From NCBI RefSeq assembly GCF_900112865.1, contig NZ_FONH01000020.1, positions 1 through 64,000 on the forward strand: a DNA stretch of 64,000 nt, read 5' to 3'. Below, piece after piece: positions 13,896-23,480 of the stretch; within the stretch, counting starts at the first letter, position 1; every line of letters starts with the position of its first letter. Under the pieces are notes generated by a model. That model was not told where the DNA came from and ran no database searches. It saw only the letters and a program-made list of their open reading frames with translations. A program made the translations under genes and the position numbers. This DNA is from Dyella marensis. GTDB lineage: Bacteria > Pseudomonadota > Gammaproteobacteria > Xanthomonadales > Rhodanobacteraceae.

Positions 13896-16800
13896 TTTCC
13901 ACCTTTTGAGCAGTCGCATTGAGCGCGAATTAGACCAAACTCGTCCGCCACCGTTTGTGACAGTTCGAAAGACCACATGTCCACCTGGGCGTGCCAAGCC
14001 ACGTACGTGGGGTTGGAGGCTTGCATGATATAGAGCGTGGTGGACTCTGCCCGGTGCATGCTCTCGTGCAAAAGCGTCCAAATCAGCTGATCCGCATCCT
14101 TCGCATCCAGTTTCTTATTGAACGAACTATCAATAGTCACAGAGCGAAAAAGTCCGGTCGTCAAGCCCCAGGCATTGTCTGATTTGATCGTGTCGCCAGT
14201 ACTGACGCGCGAAGGAACATCGATTTCCGGGAACCTGCTTGTTGGAAACTTTTCACGTAAGAAGGCCAGCGCCGTAGAGATGTCGCAGGGCGTCAGACCG
14301 AGAATATCCACCAGGTGTGTAGGGTTTGCCCGAGCGTAGATATAAGTGTTCACTCCACCGCTTTGGCCCACGGGGTCACCTTGCAGATAACGCCCCAGCC
14401 GGCTGTCATAGTCCCGGAATCCGTTCTGCCAGGTACCTGACTCGGCATCCAGGTATTGGCCAGGGAAACCTATGTTCAAGCCGCCAATGGCGTCCTGCAG
14501 CACGGTGCGGCCGAAAGCGTAGTTGGCGGCGCGCCAAGTCGTCTGCTGTGCTCCATTGGTCACCAGCTCCGGGCGTCCCAGGTGGTCGGTATGCACGAAT
14601 CCAAGGCCGGCGCTGGTGCTGTATACGCCGACCAGCTGCCCGCCAAGCCACAGGTAGCTCTTCCATCCATTGGGGCCGTACTCGGCCAGCAGTTGCCCTG
14701 GTGCGCCGTACACATAGCGTGTCTGGCCATCGGGTCCGCTCTTGCCTACACGTTGATCCTGCGCGTCGTAGAGATAAGACCAGCTGCCCGCCGGATGATA
14801 GATGGCTTCTCCATTCGGCCCGTTCGGTTCGCCGAAAGTCGTGGCGACATTGCGGCTGTATTGGCTCAGGCGGTTGAAGGCGTCGTAGGTATATGTGGCC
14901 GTCGACGCGTCGTATTGGAAATAGTAACTGGAGCGATTGCCGCGCGCGTCGTAGCCATAGCTGTGCGGCCCCATGCTCGTCGCGCGATTGCTGGCGGGAT
15001 CGATGACGGGATATTCGTCCCACGGGCCGTTGTTGTGAGTCAGATTGTCCGACGCGTCGTACTCGCGCAGCTGCTGTCCACCTGAGCCGTACGTCTGCTT
15101 GGTCAGCCGCGAAAGCGCGTCGTATGCGTATTGCTGGCTCAGTCCCGTATTGAAGCCGTTGGTTGCCGCGGTCATCTCGTCGGCCGCGTTGAAGCCATAG
15201 GTCAGGCTTTGCAGCACGCCGCTGGCGTTTCCGGTGCTGATACCGGTCAGGCGGCCATCGCTGTCGTAGCCGTAACCGCGTGCAAGGCCGTTACCCACGG
15301 TCCACCCCGCGACCGGTCCCAGCGGCTGGTAGTTCACCCCGGTGGCGAGGTTGCTGGTGGTTCCGTTGGCGGTGACCGTTGCCGCGCTCAGCTTGCCGTA
15401 CGAGTAGGCGTATCCCACGCTGACGCCACTGGGATAGCTGATGCCCGTGACGCGGCCGGAATCGTCATAGTTATAAGCCGTCAAGTTCTCCGTGCTCTGC
15501 ATGGCATCGTCGCGTGTTGCGATCAGGCCATCGACGGTATAGGTGAATTGGGTCCAGGTCTGGGTGGTCGCGCCGACGGCCGAGCTGAAACCACACAAGC
15601 GCCCCTTGCCATTGGTGCAAGAGTCATACGTATAGCTACGCACTTGCTGACCGCCGCTGACGCTGGTCAGCCGCCCCATGCCGTCGTATCCGTAGGTGAG
15701 CGAGCTGCCGTCGTTGCGCACCATGCCGGTGCGTTGGCCGGAGGCATCGTAGGTGTAGGAGGCGGTTCCCGTATCCGGACTGACCTGGGTCCATAGCTGG
15801 GCAAAGCCGTCGTAGGTATACGTGGTGGCCTTGCCGCGCGGGTCGGTCACCTGGACGAGGTTATCGGCGGTGTCGTACGCGTACTGGGTAATGCCACCGG
15901 CCGGATCGGTCGACTTGATCGGACGACTGAACGCATCGTAGTCCACGGTGGTGGAGCGATTGAGCGCGTCGGTCACCTTGGTGATGTTGTTGTCGGCATC
16001 GTAGGTGTAGCTGACCTTGACGTTGCCGGCGCTGTCGCGTCGCGCGATCACGCGCCCTAGCTCGTCATAGTCGACGCTGCTGTAGGTCGATACCACCGGC
16101 GGTGGCGGGCTGACTGCGATGACGACGTTCGGGCTGAAGTCGCCGAACCAGGTTACTCCCTCCTGCAGCATCCTCCACTGAAAACTGAAGTTGCCGGGAG
16201 GCGGGGCCTGAATCTGGAAGCTGAAGGTCGCGGTCTGCCCCGGCGCGATATCGGCCGGCAAGGCCACCCGCGCGATAGCCCAGGTACCGTTGTTCTCGGG
16301 ATTCTGCGAGCCGAGCTTGAACGCATCGGCCGTCTTCCACGTGCGCGTGCCGGTGTTCTTGAACTGCAGTGTGACGGTCTGCGTGGTTGCAGTCTGCATC
16401 GCCGTGTTCACAGACTGGCTGACGAACTGGGCATTTGGCGTGGGCGTCGGCACGACCAGGTTGCCCGAATTGCCGATCAGGTTATTGGCCGCGCCTACGG
16501 GAGAGATGCCATGGATGTAGATCTTCTGGCCCGCGTACTGCAGTCGTTGGGCTTCGCTCAGCGGAATATTGAAGCGGAAGCTGCCGCTGCCAACCTTGCA
16601 GGCGCTGGCCACGCCGGGCTCGCTGGACTGGTTCGCCAGGGTGCGAACGATGCCAGTACCGGTGCCATAGGGGCCGCCAAGATAGAGGTCGACGTTAATC
16701 GAATCCGTGCGATAGGTGGAGCAGGCCCAGCCGCTGATCCAGCCGTCGGCGGAAACACTGTCGATGTTGCCGGTCACGACCGTGGACACGACCGTCACGA

Positions 16801-17164
16801 CGACCGAGTTGTCGGAGGTGGCCGAGTCATAGGCGCCATCCACTGTGGCCGAGAAGCTGTGGACCCCGGCAGGCACGTTGCTCCACGTCGTCGAGAACGA
16901 GTAGTTGAATCCGCCGCCGCTCATGCCCGGTGAAAGGATCTGCTGGCCGTTGTCGAATATCCTCAACTGCAACGGCGTATCGCAGGTGATGGTTCCTGAG
17001 AGCGAGATCGAGACGCCAGGTGGCGTCACCAAAGTCTGGCCGTTCTGCGCCGAATTGAGGCTGATGGTGCACATCGGTCGCGCGGAGGCTGTCGGCGCCA
17101 GCAATGCGCTCAGGCACAGGCACAACAGCACGCCGAGCAGGCGAAGCATTCCCTTGCCACTCAT
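13892..17164 (-). CDS. RHS repeat protein with C-terminal HExxH (metallopeptidase-like) toxin domain
   Basis: A 1090-aa secreted protein. Residues 1-28 are a signal peptide; two beta-sandwich regions follow (about 30-130 and 240-350, the second like an NBR1/Ig-type domain). From about residue 360 come YD repeats (YDELGRVI, YTYDADNNITKV and many more), then the RHS core with VHTDHLGRPE, YDSRLGRYLQGDPVG and YIYARANPTHLVD near residue 960. The last 130 residues are unlike the rest and carry LLHESMH (HExxH at 1033-1037), a zinc-peptidase motif, with an ADEFG further on. Its start overlaps the stop of the upstream RHS ORF. A coupled lipoprotein gene follows. Confidence 0.88.
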   Translation of the reverse strand: MSGKGMLRLLGVLLCLCLSALLAPTASARPMCTISLNSAQNGQTLVTPPGVSISLSGTITCDTPLQLRIFDNGQQILSPGMSGGGFNYSFSTTWSNVPAGVHSFSATVDGAYDSATSDNSVVVTVVSTVVTGNIDSVSADGWISGWACSTYRTDSINVDLYLGGPYGTGTGIVRTLANQSSEPGVASACKVGSGSFRFNIPLSEAQRLQYAGQKIYIHGISPVGAANNLIGNSGNLVVPTPTPNAQFVSQSVNTAMQTATTQTVTLQFKNTGTRTWKTADAFKLGSQNPENNGTWAIARVALPADIAPGQTATFSFQIQAPPPGNFSFQWRMLQEGVTWFGDFSPNVVIAVSPPPPVVSTYSSVDYDELGRVIARRDSAGNVKVSYTYDADNNITKVTDALNRSTTVDYDAFSRPIKSTDPAGGITQYAYDTADNLVQVTDPRGKATTYTYDGFAQLWTQVSPDTGTASYTYDASGQRTGMVRNDGSSLTYGYDGMGRLTSVSGGQQVRSYTYDSCTNGKGRLCGFSSAVGATTQTWTQFTYTVDGLIATRDDAMQSTENLTAYNYDDSGRVTGISYPSGVSVGYAYSYGKLSAATVTANGTTSNLATGVNYQPLGPVAGWTVGNGLARGYGYDSDGRLTGISTGNASGVLQSLTYGFNAADEMTAATNGFNTGLSQQYAYDALSRLTKQTYGSGGQQLREYDASDNLTHNNGPWDEYPVIDPASNRATSMGPHSYGYDARGNRSSYYFQYDASTATYTYDAFNRLSQYSRNVATTFGEPNGPNGEAIYHPAGSWSYLYDAQDQRVGKSGPDGQTRYVYGAPGQLLAEYGPNGWKSYLWLGGQLVGVYSTSAGLGFVHTDHLGRPELVTNGAQQTTWRAANYAFGRTVLQDAIGGLNIGFPGQYLDAESGTWQNGFRDYDSRLGRYLQGDPVGQSGGVNTYIYARANPTHLVDILGLTPCDISTALAFLREKFPTSRFPEIDVPSRVSTGDTIKSDNAWGLTTGLFRSVTIDSSFNKKLDAKDADQLIWTLLHESMHRAESTTLYIMQASNPTYVAWHAQVDMWSFELSQTVADEFGLIRAQCDCSKGGK

Positions 17165-19590
17165 GGCGTGGTCCCCCGCTGCGGCTCTACAAAGCTGCGC
17201 TGCTTCTTGACCGAAGTCGGCAGCGACATGGCGTTGTAGGTGTAGACCGTCTGTGCGAATGTCCCGCCCGGCTCCGGTTCGTACTCCGAGAGGAGACGGC
17301 CGGCGGCGTCGTACTGGTAGGAGTGCGTCATGCCGTCCGGGGCGGTCATGCGCGAAAGACGGCCGAACCCGTCGTACTCGTAATAGGTATGCTGCGTTCC
17401 GCCGTTGCGGAAGGTCTGGCGGTCGACAACACGACCACGGCCGTCATAGACGTAGGCCTCCTTCTCGCCGTTGGGGCCCGTGATGCTTCCGGGCAGGCCG
17501 AGGTTGTTGTAGCCGTCGTAGGTCGTGGTCTGACCGAGGCCATTCTTCGAGGACAGCAGGTCGCCTGTCTGCGAATACGTGAGCACCGTAGCGTCACCCG
17601 AGCCCGCCAGCGGACCATCGATCGTCATCGTGGCCAGCAGGCCGTTTGGCCAGGTGGTGTAGGCGTAGGTCGTGGCGCGCGTCTGGCCTGCACTGGCAGC
17701 CACGGTGGACGACAGGTTCTTCACCGTGGCGGAGGCAAGCCGCTGGTCCGCCCCATAGACGTAGGCGATCTCGCGCTGGCCTGCCAAGGTTTCCTTGGTC
17801 TGGTGGTTGTAGTCGTCCCAGACATACGTCCTGACACGCTGTGCGCTCGGATCGGCACCGGCATTCTCGGTGACCTTCAATACCTGGCCCTTGGCGTCCG
17901 ATTCGTAGGCGGTGATGTTGCCCCTGAAATCGGTCGATGCAGACATATAGCCGTTGGAGTCGTACTGCCGCGCAGCGTAGCTGGCGGAGCAATGCGTCGA
18001 GGCCTGGCCGTCGATCGACAGCTGATTGCCGCTGGCGTCGAAGGAGTAGGTCGTTACTTTGCCAAGGGGGTTGGTAATCGCCGTTGCGGTCACTTTGCCG
18101 TTGGTGTCGAGCGTGTAGGCGAACTGGTAACGCTCCATGCCATAGGCATGCTTGGTTTCGATCGCACGGGCATTGGCATCGTAGGTGAACCACGAGTAGC
18201 GCACGCCCTGGATGGTCTTGCCGGTCAGCGCGGTTTGGAACCGGCTGTCTTCGTACAGATAGGCCAGCGTGGTGGAGGGCGAACCAGGCTGTGTCACGCC
18301 GGTAAGCAACGCCACCATCGTCTGGATCGGCGGATTGACCGGCGTCGGCGGCGGATCGTCCAGGTCCGGCTGCATCATCAGCATCGGTGCGAGTGACCTG
18401 GAGGCCGTCTGTGCCGACGCCATCTGCATCGTGTTGGACGAGGTCAGGGCAATGGTCTTGTAGGTGTACTGATAGACATTGCCGGCCGGGTCGGTGATCT
18501 GCGTGAGCAGGCCTCCGCTCCAGGTGAAATCCACATGGCGTCCTGAGTCATGAGTGACCCGGGTCAGGTAGTGATTGCCGTCGTAGGTGAAGTTCCAGCC
18601 GATGCCCTGCTGGTTCTTGATGGTGACGGGAAAGCCGGCGGCGTCGTACAGCTCGACCGTGTGGTCTTCGCTATAGAGCTGGTAGTTGCCGCCGACCTTG
18701 AGGATCTTGGCGATGGGCGACGGCTTGTCTTCGTACCAGCCCGGCACTGGTGAGGTTGCATAGTTGAACTTGATCTTGCGCCCGTCGGGGCGCTGCGCCC
18801 AGATCGAGGCGCCGGTGGGATCGCAGGTGCCATTGCCGGGGCGTGGATAGCAGGCGGAGGTCGGGTCGTCCGTGGTGAACAGCAGTTTGTAATCGAAGCT
18901 GCTCAGCCAGCGGCGGCCGAAAATGCCGATGCCGTCCCAATAGAAATCGTAGGTGCGGTTGAGGGTCAGGGGCATGTCCCCGCCGCTGCGAAAATCGACT
19001 TCGGGTTCGATCTTGTTGCCAGTGGAGAAGACGACTGGATTGCCCGCGGCTTGAGGGGATCCCGACTGGTCGCATTTGGTCTTTATGGAAGCGTCGCGTT
19101 TCTGGTTGGGCGAATTGCCGGGATTGGGCGCTGTCGTGCCGCCGCCACCACCGCCAGCGCTTATTCCGCCGCCGCCGCCATAACCACCGCCTGTGTCGGC
19201 ATATACGGGGTCGCAGAAGCCCGGGTTATACGTGCTTCCGTCGCTGGTGGTCACGGTTCCGCCGCCATAGCATTTCCAGCCGACGACTTCGACCTCCGCA
19301 TGCAGCTGCGTCGGAACGTGCAGCAGTGCCAGCGCCGCCGCCAAGGCGGTGAGGTGGTATCCGACGCGTGTCGCGCGGCGTGGAGGCTCGATCCGGCGAC
19401 ATCCATCACCTTCGTGCTGCAGGGTCTCAAGGCCGACACCGTCAAAGAGCGGTTGCCGCTCGCTGCGATGCTGGAACGTACTGAAAACAGAAACGCAAGG
19501 ACGGATTAGCCGTCCCCATGGCCATTGCAGCATCCCTATTGTCCCCTTGTTTAGAGCCATGCATTGCGCAAGGCTGCGAGCATTTGACAT
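17161..19590 (-). CDS. RHS/YD-repeat protein with DUF6531 domain, lacking the RHS core
   Basis: Up to 809 aa. A hydrophobic segment (HLTALAAALALLHVP) at about residues 78-92 looks like a signal peptide, then a Gly-rich linker. Next is a DUF6531 region (GNPVVFSTGNKIEPEVDF, LTLNRTYDFYW), followed by YD repeats to the end. There is no RHS core or toxin domain: the chain stops at a TGA that overlaps the ATG of the next RHS ORF. The start is uncertain because about 75 unlikely residues precede the signal; no good internal start was found. It probably forms the front part of the RHS shell. Confidence 0.75.
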   Translation of the reverse strand: MSNARSLAQCMALNKGTIGMLQWPWGRLIRPCVSVFSTFQHRSERQPLFDGVGLETLQHEGDGCRRIEPPRRATRVGYHLTALAAALALLHVPTQLHAEVEVVGWKCYGGGTVTTSDGSTYNPGFCDPVYADTGGGYGGGGGISAGGGGGGTTAPNPGNSPNQKRDASIKTKCDQSGSPQAAGNPVVFSTGNKIEPEVDFRSGGDMPLTLNRTYDFYWDGIGIFGRRWLSSFDYKLLFTTDDPTSACYPRPGNGTCDPTGASIWAQRPDGRKIKFNYATSPVPGWYEDKPSPIAKILKVGGNYQLYSEDHTVELYDAAGFPVTIKNQQGIGWNFTYDGNHYLTRVTHDSGRHVDFTWSGGLLTQITDPAGNVYQYTYKTIALTSSNTMQMASAQTASRSLAPMLMMQPDLDDPPPTPVNPPIQTMVALLTGVTQPGSPSTTLAYLYEDSRFQTALTGKTIQGVRYSWFTYDANARAIETKHAYGMERYQFAYTLDTNGKVTATAITNPLGKVTTYSFDASGNQLSIDGQASTHCSASYAARQYDSNGYMSASTDFRGNITAYESDAKGQVLKVTENAGADPSAQRVRTYVWDDYNHQTKETLAGQREIAYVYGADQRLASATVKNLSSTVAASAGQTRATTYAYTTWPNGLLATMTIDGPLAGSGDATVLTYSQTGDLLSSKNGLGQTTTYDGYNNLGLPGSITGPNGEKEAYVYDGRGRVVDRQTFRNGGTQHTYYEYDGFGRLSRMTAPDGMTHSYQYDAAGRLLSEYEPEPGGTFAQTVYTYNAMSLPTSVKKQRSFVEPQRGTTP

Positions 19591-19905
19591 GGGTGATCGG
19601 CGAGCGTCAAGAGCAGGTGATCGTCGCTATCTGCCGGCTCGCGGGCGGCTTGCGGCGGTTATCCGGGCACAAAGCCTGATGGGGGTTCCAAGGCGTCTTT
19701 GCTTGCCTTTTGGCTAGGCCGAGGAGCGCTATGACGCTGGATCAGAACGGGGGCATCCCATAGCGGCGGGTTAATGAACCTCGTCTCCGCTTCCTTGCGA
19801 TCCCTTTCCCTTCGCCAGATTTACGGCAAACATAGCGACGCTCAGGACCGAGAAGCGTTGCACCGAAACTTATTACCTAACCGTATTGCGTCAGGTCCTT
19901 TCGCT
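19591..19905. other. Intergenic stretch between divergent RHS and orphan genes
   Basis: About 315 bp between the 5' end of the RHS operon and the first plus-strand gene. Promoters for both are expected here. Nothing I could name with confidence was seen. Confidence 0.4.
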
Positions 19906-20835
19906 ATGAAACGGAATCACCTCGTAATCCTCTCTGTCGGCCCACTGGCCGTGGCTACTGCAGCCTGGGCTATCTGGCATTCAGCCGACTCGAATGGACG
20001 GGATCACAAGCCCGTTGCAACAATGCCTACTGCTGAGGTGGAGTCAGCGGCAGGTGATGCGCCAGAGGCTCCGCGGGCGAGGCTTGAGAGCTCCCTAGGC
20101 CAGGCTGCGTCAGGCAAGCAACTGACCGCGCAGTTCGAACAAAGCCGTCGATGCTATTTCTCGCATGGCCAAGCCAATGCACGAAAATCCGTCGCCAAGG
20201 CCTGCCAGGAAATCGCCAAGGGTGGACAGGCGAAGGCGCAGGCGGATAGCTGCATGGCCAATATAGCTGCGGATGAGGATGAAGCGGCCAGGAGCAACCA
20301 GCAAGATGCGGCCGATTGTCCTGGCGATGTCGCATCCGCCAAGCATTTCTATGAGATGACCAAGGCGGCCGCATCGAGTGGCAACGCCGATGCGCAGGCC
20401 TGCTACGTGCAATCCGTATTCCAGAACAACGGAGTGGCGCTCACCTATTCCCAGCAGGACATAGCCGACTATCGCCGCGATGCGCCCCGCTATATATCCG
20501 ACGGCCTCGCCCGCGGAGACTGGAGGATCGTAAGCATGCTCGCCCGAGGCGGTCACGGCGACAACGATGGCTTGCTGCCGCTGGTCACGAAGAATGATGT
20601 CTATGCCCAGTACGTGATGAACCGGCTGCTTCAGCAAGGAGCGGAAGGACCTTATGCGCTGGAATTGGAGCGGTCCATTCGAATGTCCTACTTGTCGCCT
20701 GGCATAACCACTCCTCCGCCATTGACGCAACAGCAAGTTGCCGACGGTACTCGAGAGGCACAAGGGCTCTACCGCAAGTCTTTCGATAAGCAGCCAAAGT
20801 TGCAGGCCGCACCGATCGCCTGTCGCGGGATTTGA
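19906..20835 (+). CDS. Hypothetical membrane-anchored protein with Sel1-like helices
   Basis: A 309-aa protein beginning MKRNHLVILSVGPLAVATAAWAIW, a single N-terminal anchor or uncleaved signal. The soluble part is helical and Cys-containing; KHFYEMTKAAASSGNADAQACYVQ resembles half of a Sel1-type repeat. A similar pattern repeats weakly later. The start was chosen because earlier in-frame codons add a polar stretch before the hydrophobic segment. It opens the orphan-gene run on the plus strand. Function unknown. Confidence 0.6.
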   Translation: MKRNHLVILSVGPLAVATAAWAIWHSADSNGRDHKPVATMPTAEVESAAGDAPEAPRARLESSLGQAASGKQLTAQFEQSRRCYFSHGQANARKSVAKACQEIAKGGQAKAQADSCMANIAADEDEAARSNQQDAADCPGDVASAKHFYEMTKAAASSGNADAQACYVQSVFQNNGVALTYSQQDIADYRRDAPRYISDGLARGDWRIVSMLARGGHGDNDGLLPLVTKNDVYAQYVMNRLLQQGAEGPYALELERSIRMSYLSPGITTPPPLTQQQVADGTREAQGLYRKSFDKQPKLQAAPIACRGI

Positions 20836-21061
20836 GGATGGCAGATGCGTCCATGGGAGGCGCTGTCATCCCCCGGACAGGACTATCACGCCGTATTAGG
20901 GGCGACCTGCTCGGTGATGATGCGCGGAGGATCAAATTGATGGGCATCAGGGTTCCTAGATTCGGACGAGCCTAGGGCGCATGAACGGTACTCCTGCTTT
21001 CCTGGTCCTTTTCCTCCTCTACGTTTATGGCAAACATATAGGTCATCAGGAGCAAGGGAGA

Positions 21062-22066
21062 ATGGCAGGGATGTCTACAAAAGCCGGGAAGCAGATGACT
21101 TACTTGTGGATACCCGGCACAGGGCCGGATGCTCAGGCCCTTCGTCGGCTGCAGGAGCACGCCCGCAAGCCAGCCCGCCCCATGGGCGAAGCCTGGTTCA
21201 TGGCGGAGCATCGTCGGTTTTTTACTGAGCTGCTGACTGATGATGCCAGCCGGTGGGAGCGTGAGTTGATCGAAACCGCCCTGATGACCCTCACCTCAGG
21301 TCCCGGCTGTTTCGGTCTCCGGCGAGAGTGGTCAGATTGGCTGCATTACCTGACGCCAAGGCTGCTAGGGCGCATCGACGGCCCGCAATGGAAGAACATC
21401 TACGAAAGCCTGATCAGTGCATTCATGGCGCGATACCCGGATGAGCGCTCGGAGTATCCGTACGATCGGTTCCTGGAAGACACATTGGCCACACTCGGCC
21501 GGATGCCCATGGCTCCATCTAACTGGAATGACGGCGGCCTTGTCATGGACGGATTGATTCCAGCCGTTGAAGAAATGACGTACGGGCTAGCCCTTTTCTG
21601 CGGTGGTACGTTTTCTGCGGCGCTCTTCCTCCATCTAAAGTATCTGGATGAAGGGCTCCTTCCTGACTGGCTCGCATCGGTGCTGGCGATCGAGGATGCG
21701 GTCTGGCGCGTCAAGATGGTCCTGTGGGTCGCGAAGTCACGCGAGCTTCTACTGCAATCCGGCCAACAACCAGGCGTCCTCGAAATGGAGCCAAGCTATG
21801 GATCCGGCTGGGATGGCTGCTGGGGCCTGATGGGCAGCAATCCGTCACCGGAAGTCGACCCGTCGCAGATCGCCATTCCATTTCTCAGCGACGCGCGCAG
21901 GCAGTGCTTCCAGAGCGTGCTTCGACGTCATTTGACTCGTGCATCGCTGGAACGTCTTGGCGCGGAAGTGGCTGAGGCCGAAGAAGCTCAGCCGAGGCTT
22001 TACGGCATTCGTGTCCAGTTCGATCAAGCGGTACGCGAGATCGTTCTGGACTATCAGTTGCGGTAG
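21062..22066 (+). CDS. Hypothetical protein (334 aa)
   Basis: The start MAGMSTKAG follows AGGAGCAAGGGAG; an in-frame ATG at 20981 has a weaker site. The product is soluble, acidic and Trp-rich (REWSDWLHYLTPRLLG, PEVDPSQIAIPFLSD), with one hydrophobic stretch (YGLALFCGGTFSAALFLHL) that is likely buried. No family was recognised. It is followed after 81 bp by another orphan gene. A place in an immunity or accessory array linked with the RHS locus is possible but rests on position alone. Confidence 0.6.
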   Translation: MAGMSTKAGKQMTYLWIPGTGPDAQALRRLQEHARKPARPMGEAWFMAEHRRFFTELLTDDASRWERELIETALMTLTSGPGCFGLRREWSDWLHYLTPRLLGRIDGPQWKNIYESLISAFMARYPDERSEYPYDRFLEDTLATLGRMPMAPSNWNDGGLVMDGLIPAVEEMTYGLALFCGGTFSAALFLHLKYLDEGLLPDWLASVLAIEDAVWRVKMVLWVAKSRELLLQSGQQPGVLEMEPSYGSGWDGCWGLMGSNPSPEVDPSQIAIPFLSDARRQCFQSVLRRHLTRASLERLGAEVAEAEEAQPRLYGIRVQFDQAVREIVLDYQLR

Positions 22067-22147
22067 TGCAATTTGTTGCGGATACAACACGACAATCAAC
22101 CTAGCCACCCTGTAAAAATCGCCCGATTAGAGATTGGATCTCCTTAT

Positions 22148-22645
22148 ATGAGTGACGCCCCGCCAACCGTACGCATGTGGCTGGAAAGCCTCGTAGTCGC
22201 TGCCGCCACCGCGCGGCCGTTGGCAGAGCTGTCGCCCAACGCGCATATCCACGGTGGCCTGCGGCTTGAGATCCAGGGACGTATCGTTCCGTACATGGGC
22301 TATTGGAGACCGGACGACGTCTGCATGCACGACTGGCTCGTGGAGTTGCAGTGCGCGGCGATCGCGCTTGGCCAGGAAGGAGGCCGCCATGTCTTCGACG
22401 AGGGCGAGCAGGGACAGCCGGCTTTCGTATTCTCCCGGCGAGAGGGGCGCGGCTACTTCTCCATCGTGGAATCTGAAATCTCCGACGCCGAAGGGGACGA
22501 GGCTTGGCAGGAGGTGGCGTTCGATCCCGATGAATTCATCGAAGCGCTGCGAGTGCTGCTGGAGGACTTCAAGGGGCGTCTGCTATCGGAGAGCCCGGGC
22601 GTGGCGCCGCGTTGGTTGGCGAGGGTCCGGCTTGATCAAGGATAG
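22148..22645 (+). CDS. Hypothetical small acidic protein
   Basis: A 165-aa soluble protein beginning MSDAPPTVRMWLES. Its second half is a run of strands and acidic turns (FSRREGRGYFSIVESEISD, WQEVAFDPDEFIEALRVLLE). The size, acidity and pattern resemble immunity proteins of polymorphic toxins, but no named family could be assigned. The start gives a compact protein; the frame is open 75 bp further upstream. Confidence 0.55.
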   Translation: MSDAPPTVRMWLESLVVAAATARPLAELSPNAHIHGGLRLEIQGRIVPYMGYWRPDDVCMHDWLVELQCAAIALGQEGGRHVFDEGEQGQPAFVFSRREGRGYFSIVESEISDAEGDEAWQEVAFDPDEFIEALRVLLEDFKGRLLSESPGVAPRWLARVRLDQG

Positions 22646-22880
22646 AGGCCATGCCGTGTCTACGGCGATGAATGCGGTGTCTTGGCGATAGCTATAGCAT
22701 TCGGAAACGATACCGACACAATGGCCGCGGCAGCCGGCGGTGTGGCAGGCATTCGCTTCGAACTATCAGGGATACCGGAGACATGGCGCGAACGCACGAG
22801 AGGAAAGGATGTATTGGCTGAACTTCAGCACGCGCTACTTCTGCGCGCCGTCGGCCCTGAAGGGGCATAGGAGAGGGGTT

Positions 22881-23354
22881 GTGCAGCAGGACGAGACAGG
22901 GTTTTGGCGGAACGTTGGAGTGCTTGCGGGGGTTGCATTCATTGCGCCCTTGCTGACGGAGATCACGAAAGAACCTGTCGGCTTCGACAAGGTCTCATGG
23001 TCGTGGCCTTGGGTGGTGGCGAGCCTTTGCTTTATCGGCATCGTTGGCTTCATGGGGGTGCAGGCCATGAATATGTCGGATCAGCACCGATGGAGGCTTC
23101 CTTCCCTGCATTTGAAGTCCTCAGGTTCCGAGGAGCCTGTCCAAGTGCACTACATGAATGCGCTAGGGATGTTCTCGATCGGTGCTGGTTACTTTGTGCT
23201 TGGGTGGTTTGATCCCGAAGTACGTTGGCTCTGGGAAATTCCGGTTTCGGCAGGGATCGGGATATGGCTAGGCATGCGGTTCTACATCTGGGCCTTTCCG
23301 AATCGGTTTGAACAGCGAGAGGGCGCGTCGCGCCGAAAGATTCGGCATCGTTGA
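22881..23354 (+). CDS. Small integral membrane protein
   Basis: About 157 aa from a GTG behind GAGAGGGG. Four hydrophobic segments are visible (NVGVLAGVAFIAPLL, WPWVVASLCFIGIVGFMG, MFSIGAGYFVLGWF, IPVSAGIGIWLGMRF), with a basic C-terminus. An in-frame ATG at 22809 would add 24 residues but its ribosome binding site is too close. No family was recognised. Confidence 0.5.
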   Translation: MQQDETGFWRNVGVLAGVAFIAPLLTEITKEPVGFDKVSWSWPWVVASLCFIGIVGFMGVQAMNMSDQHRWRLPSLHLKSSGSEEPVQVHYMNALGMFSIGAGYFVLGWFDPEVRWLWEIPVSAGIGIWLGMRFYIWAFPNRFEQREGASRRKIRHR

Positions 23355-23480
23355 AGGGGCGACAAGGGTCGCTATCCTCTTAAGCGCTGACTTTCGCTGT
23401 GGCTCTCACGGAGCGGAGGCCATGGCGTAAAGACCTGACAACGTGATTGCCCTAATCAAGTCCGCGCGGGAGTGCAAGAC

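Noticed and set aside
17104-18396. 430-codon plus-strand frame opposite the RHS genes
   Set aside because: It is an antisense shadow of YD-repeat coding sequence, with no start signal and no motif.
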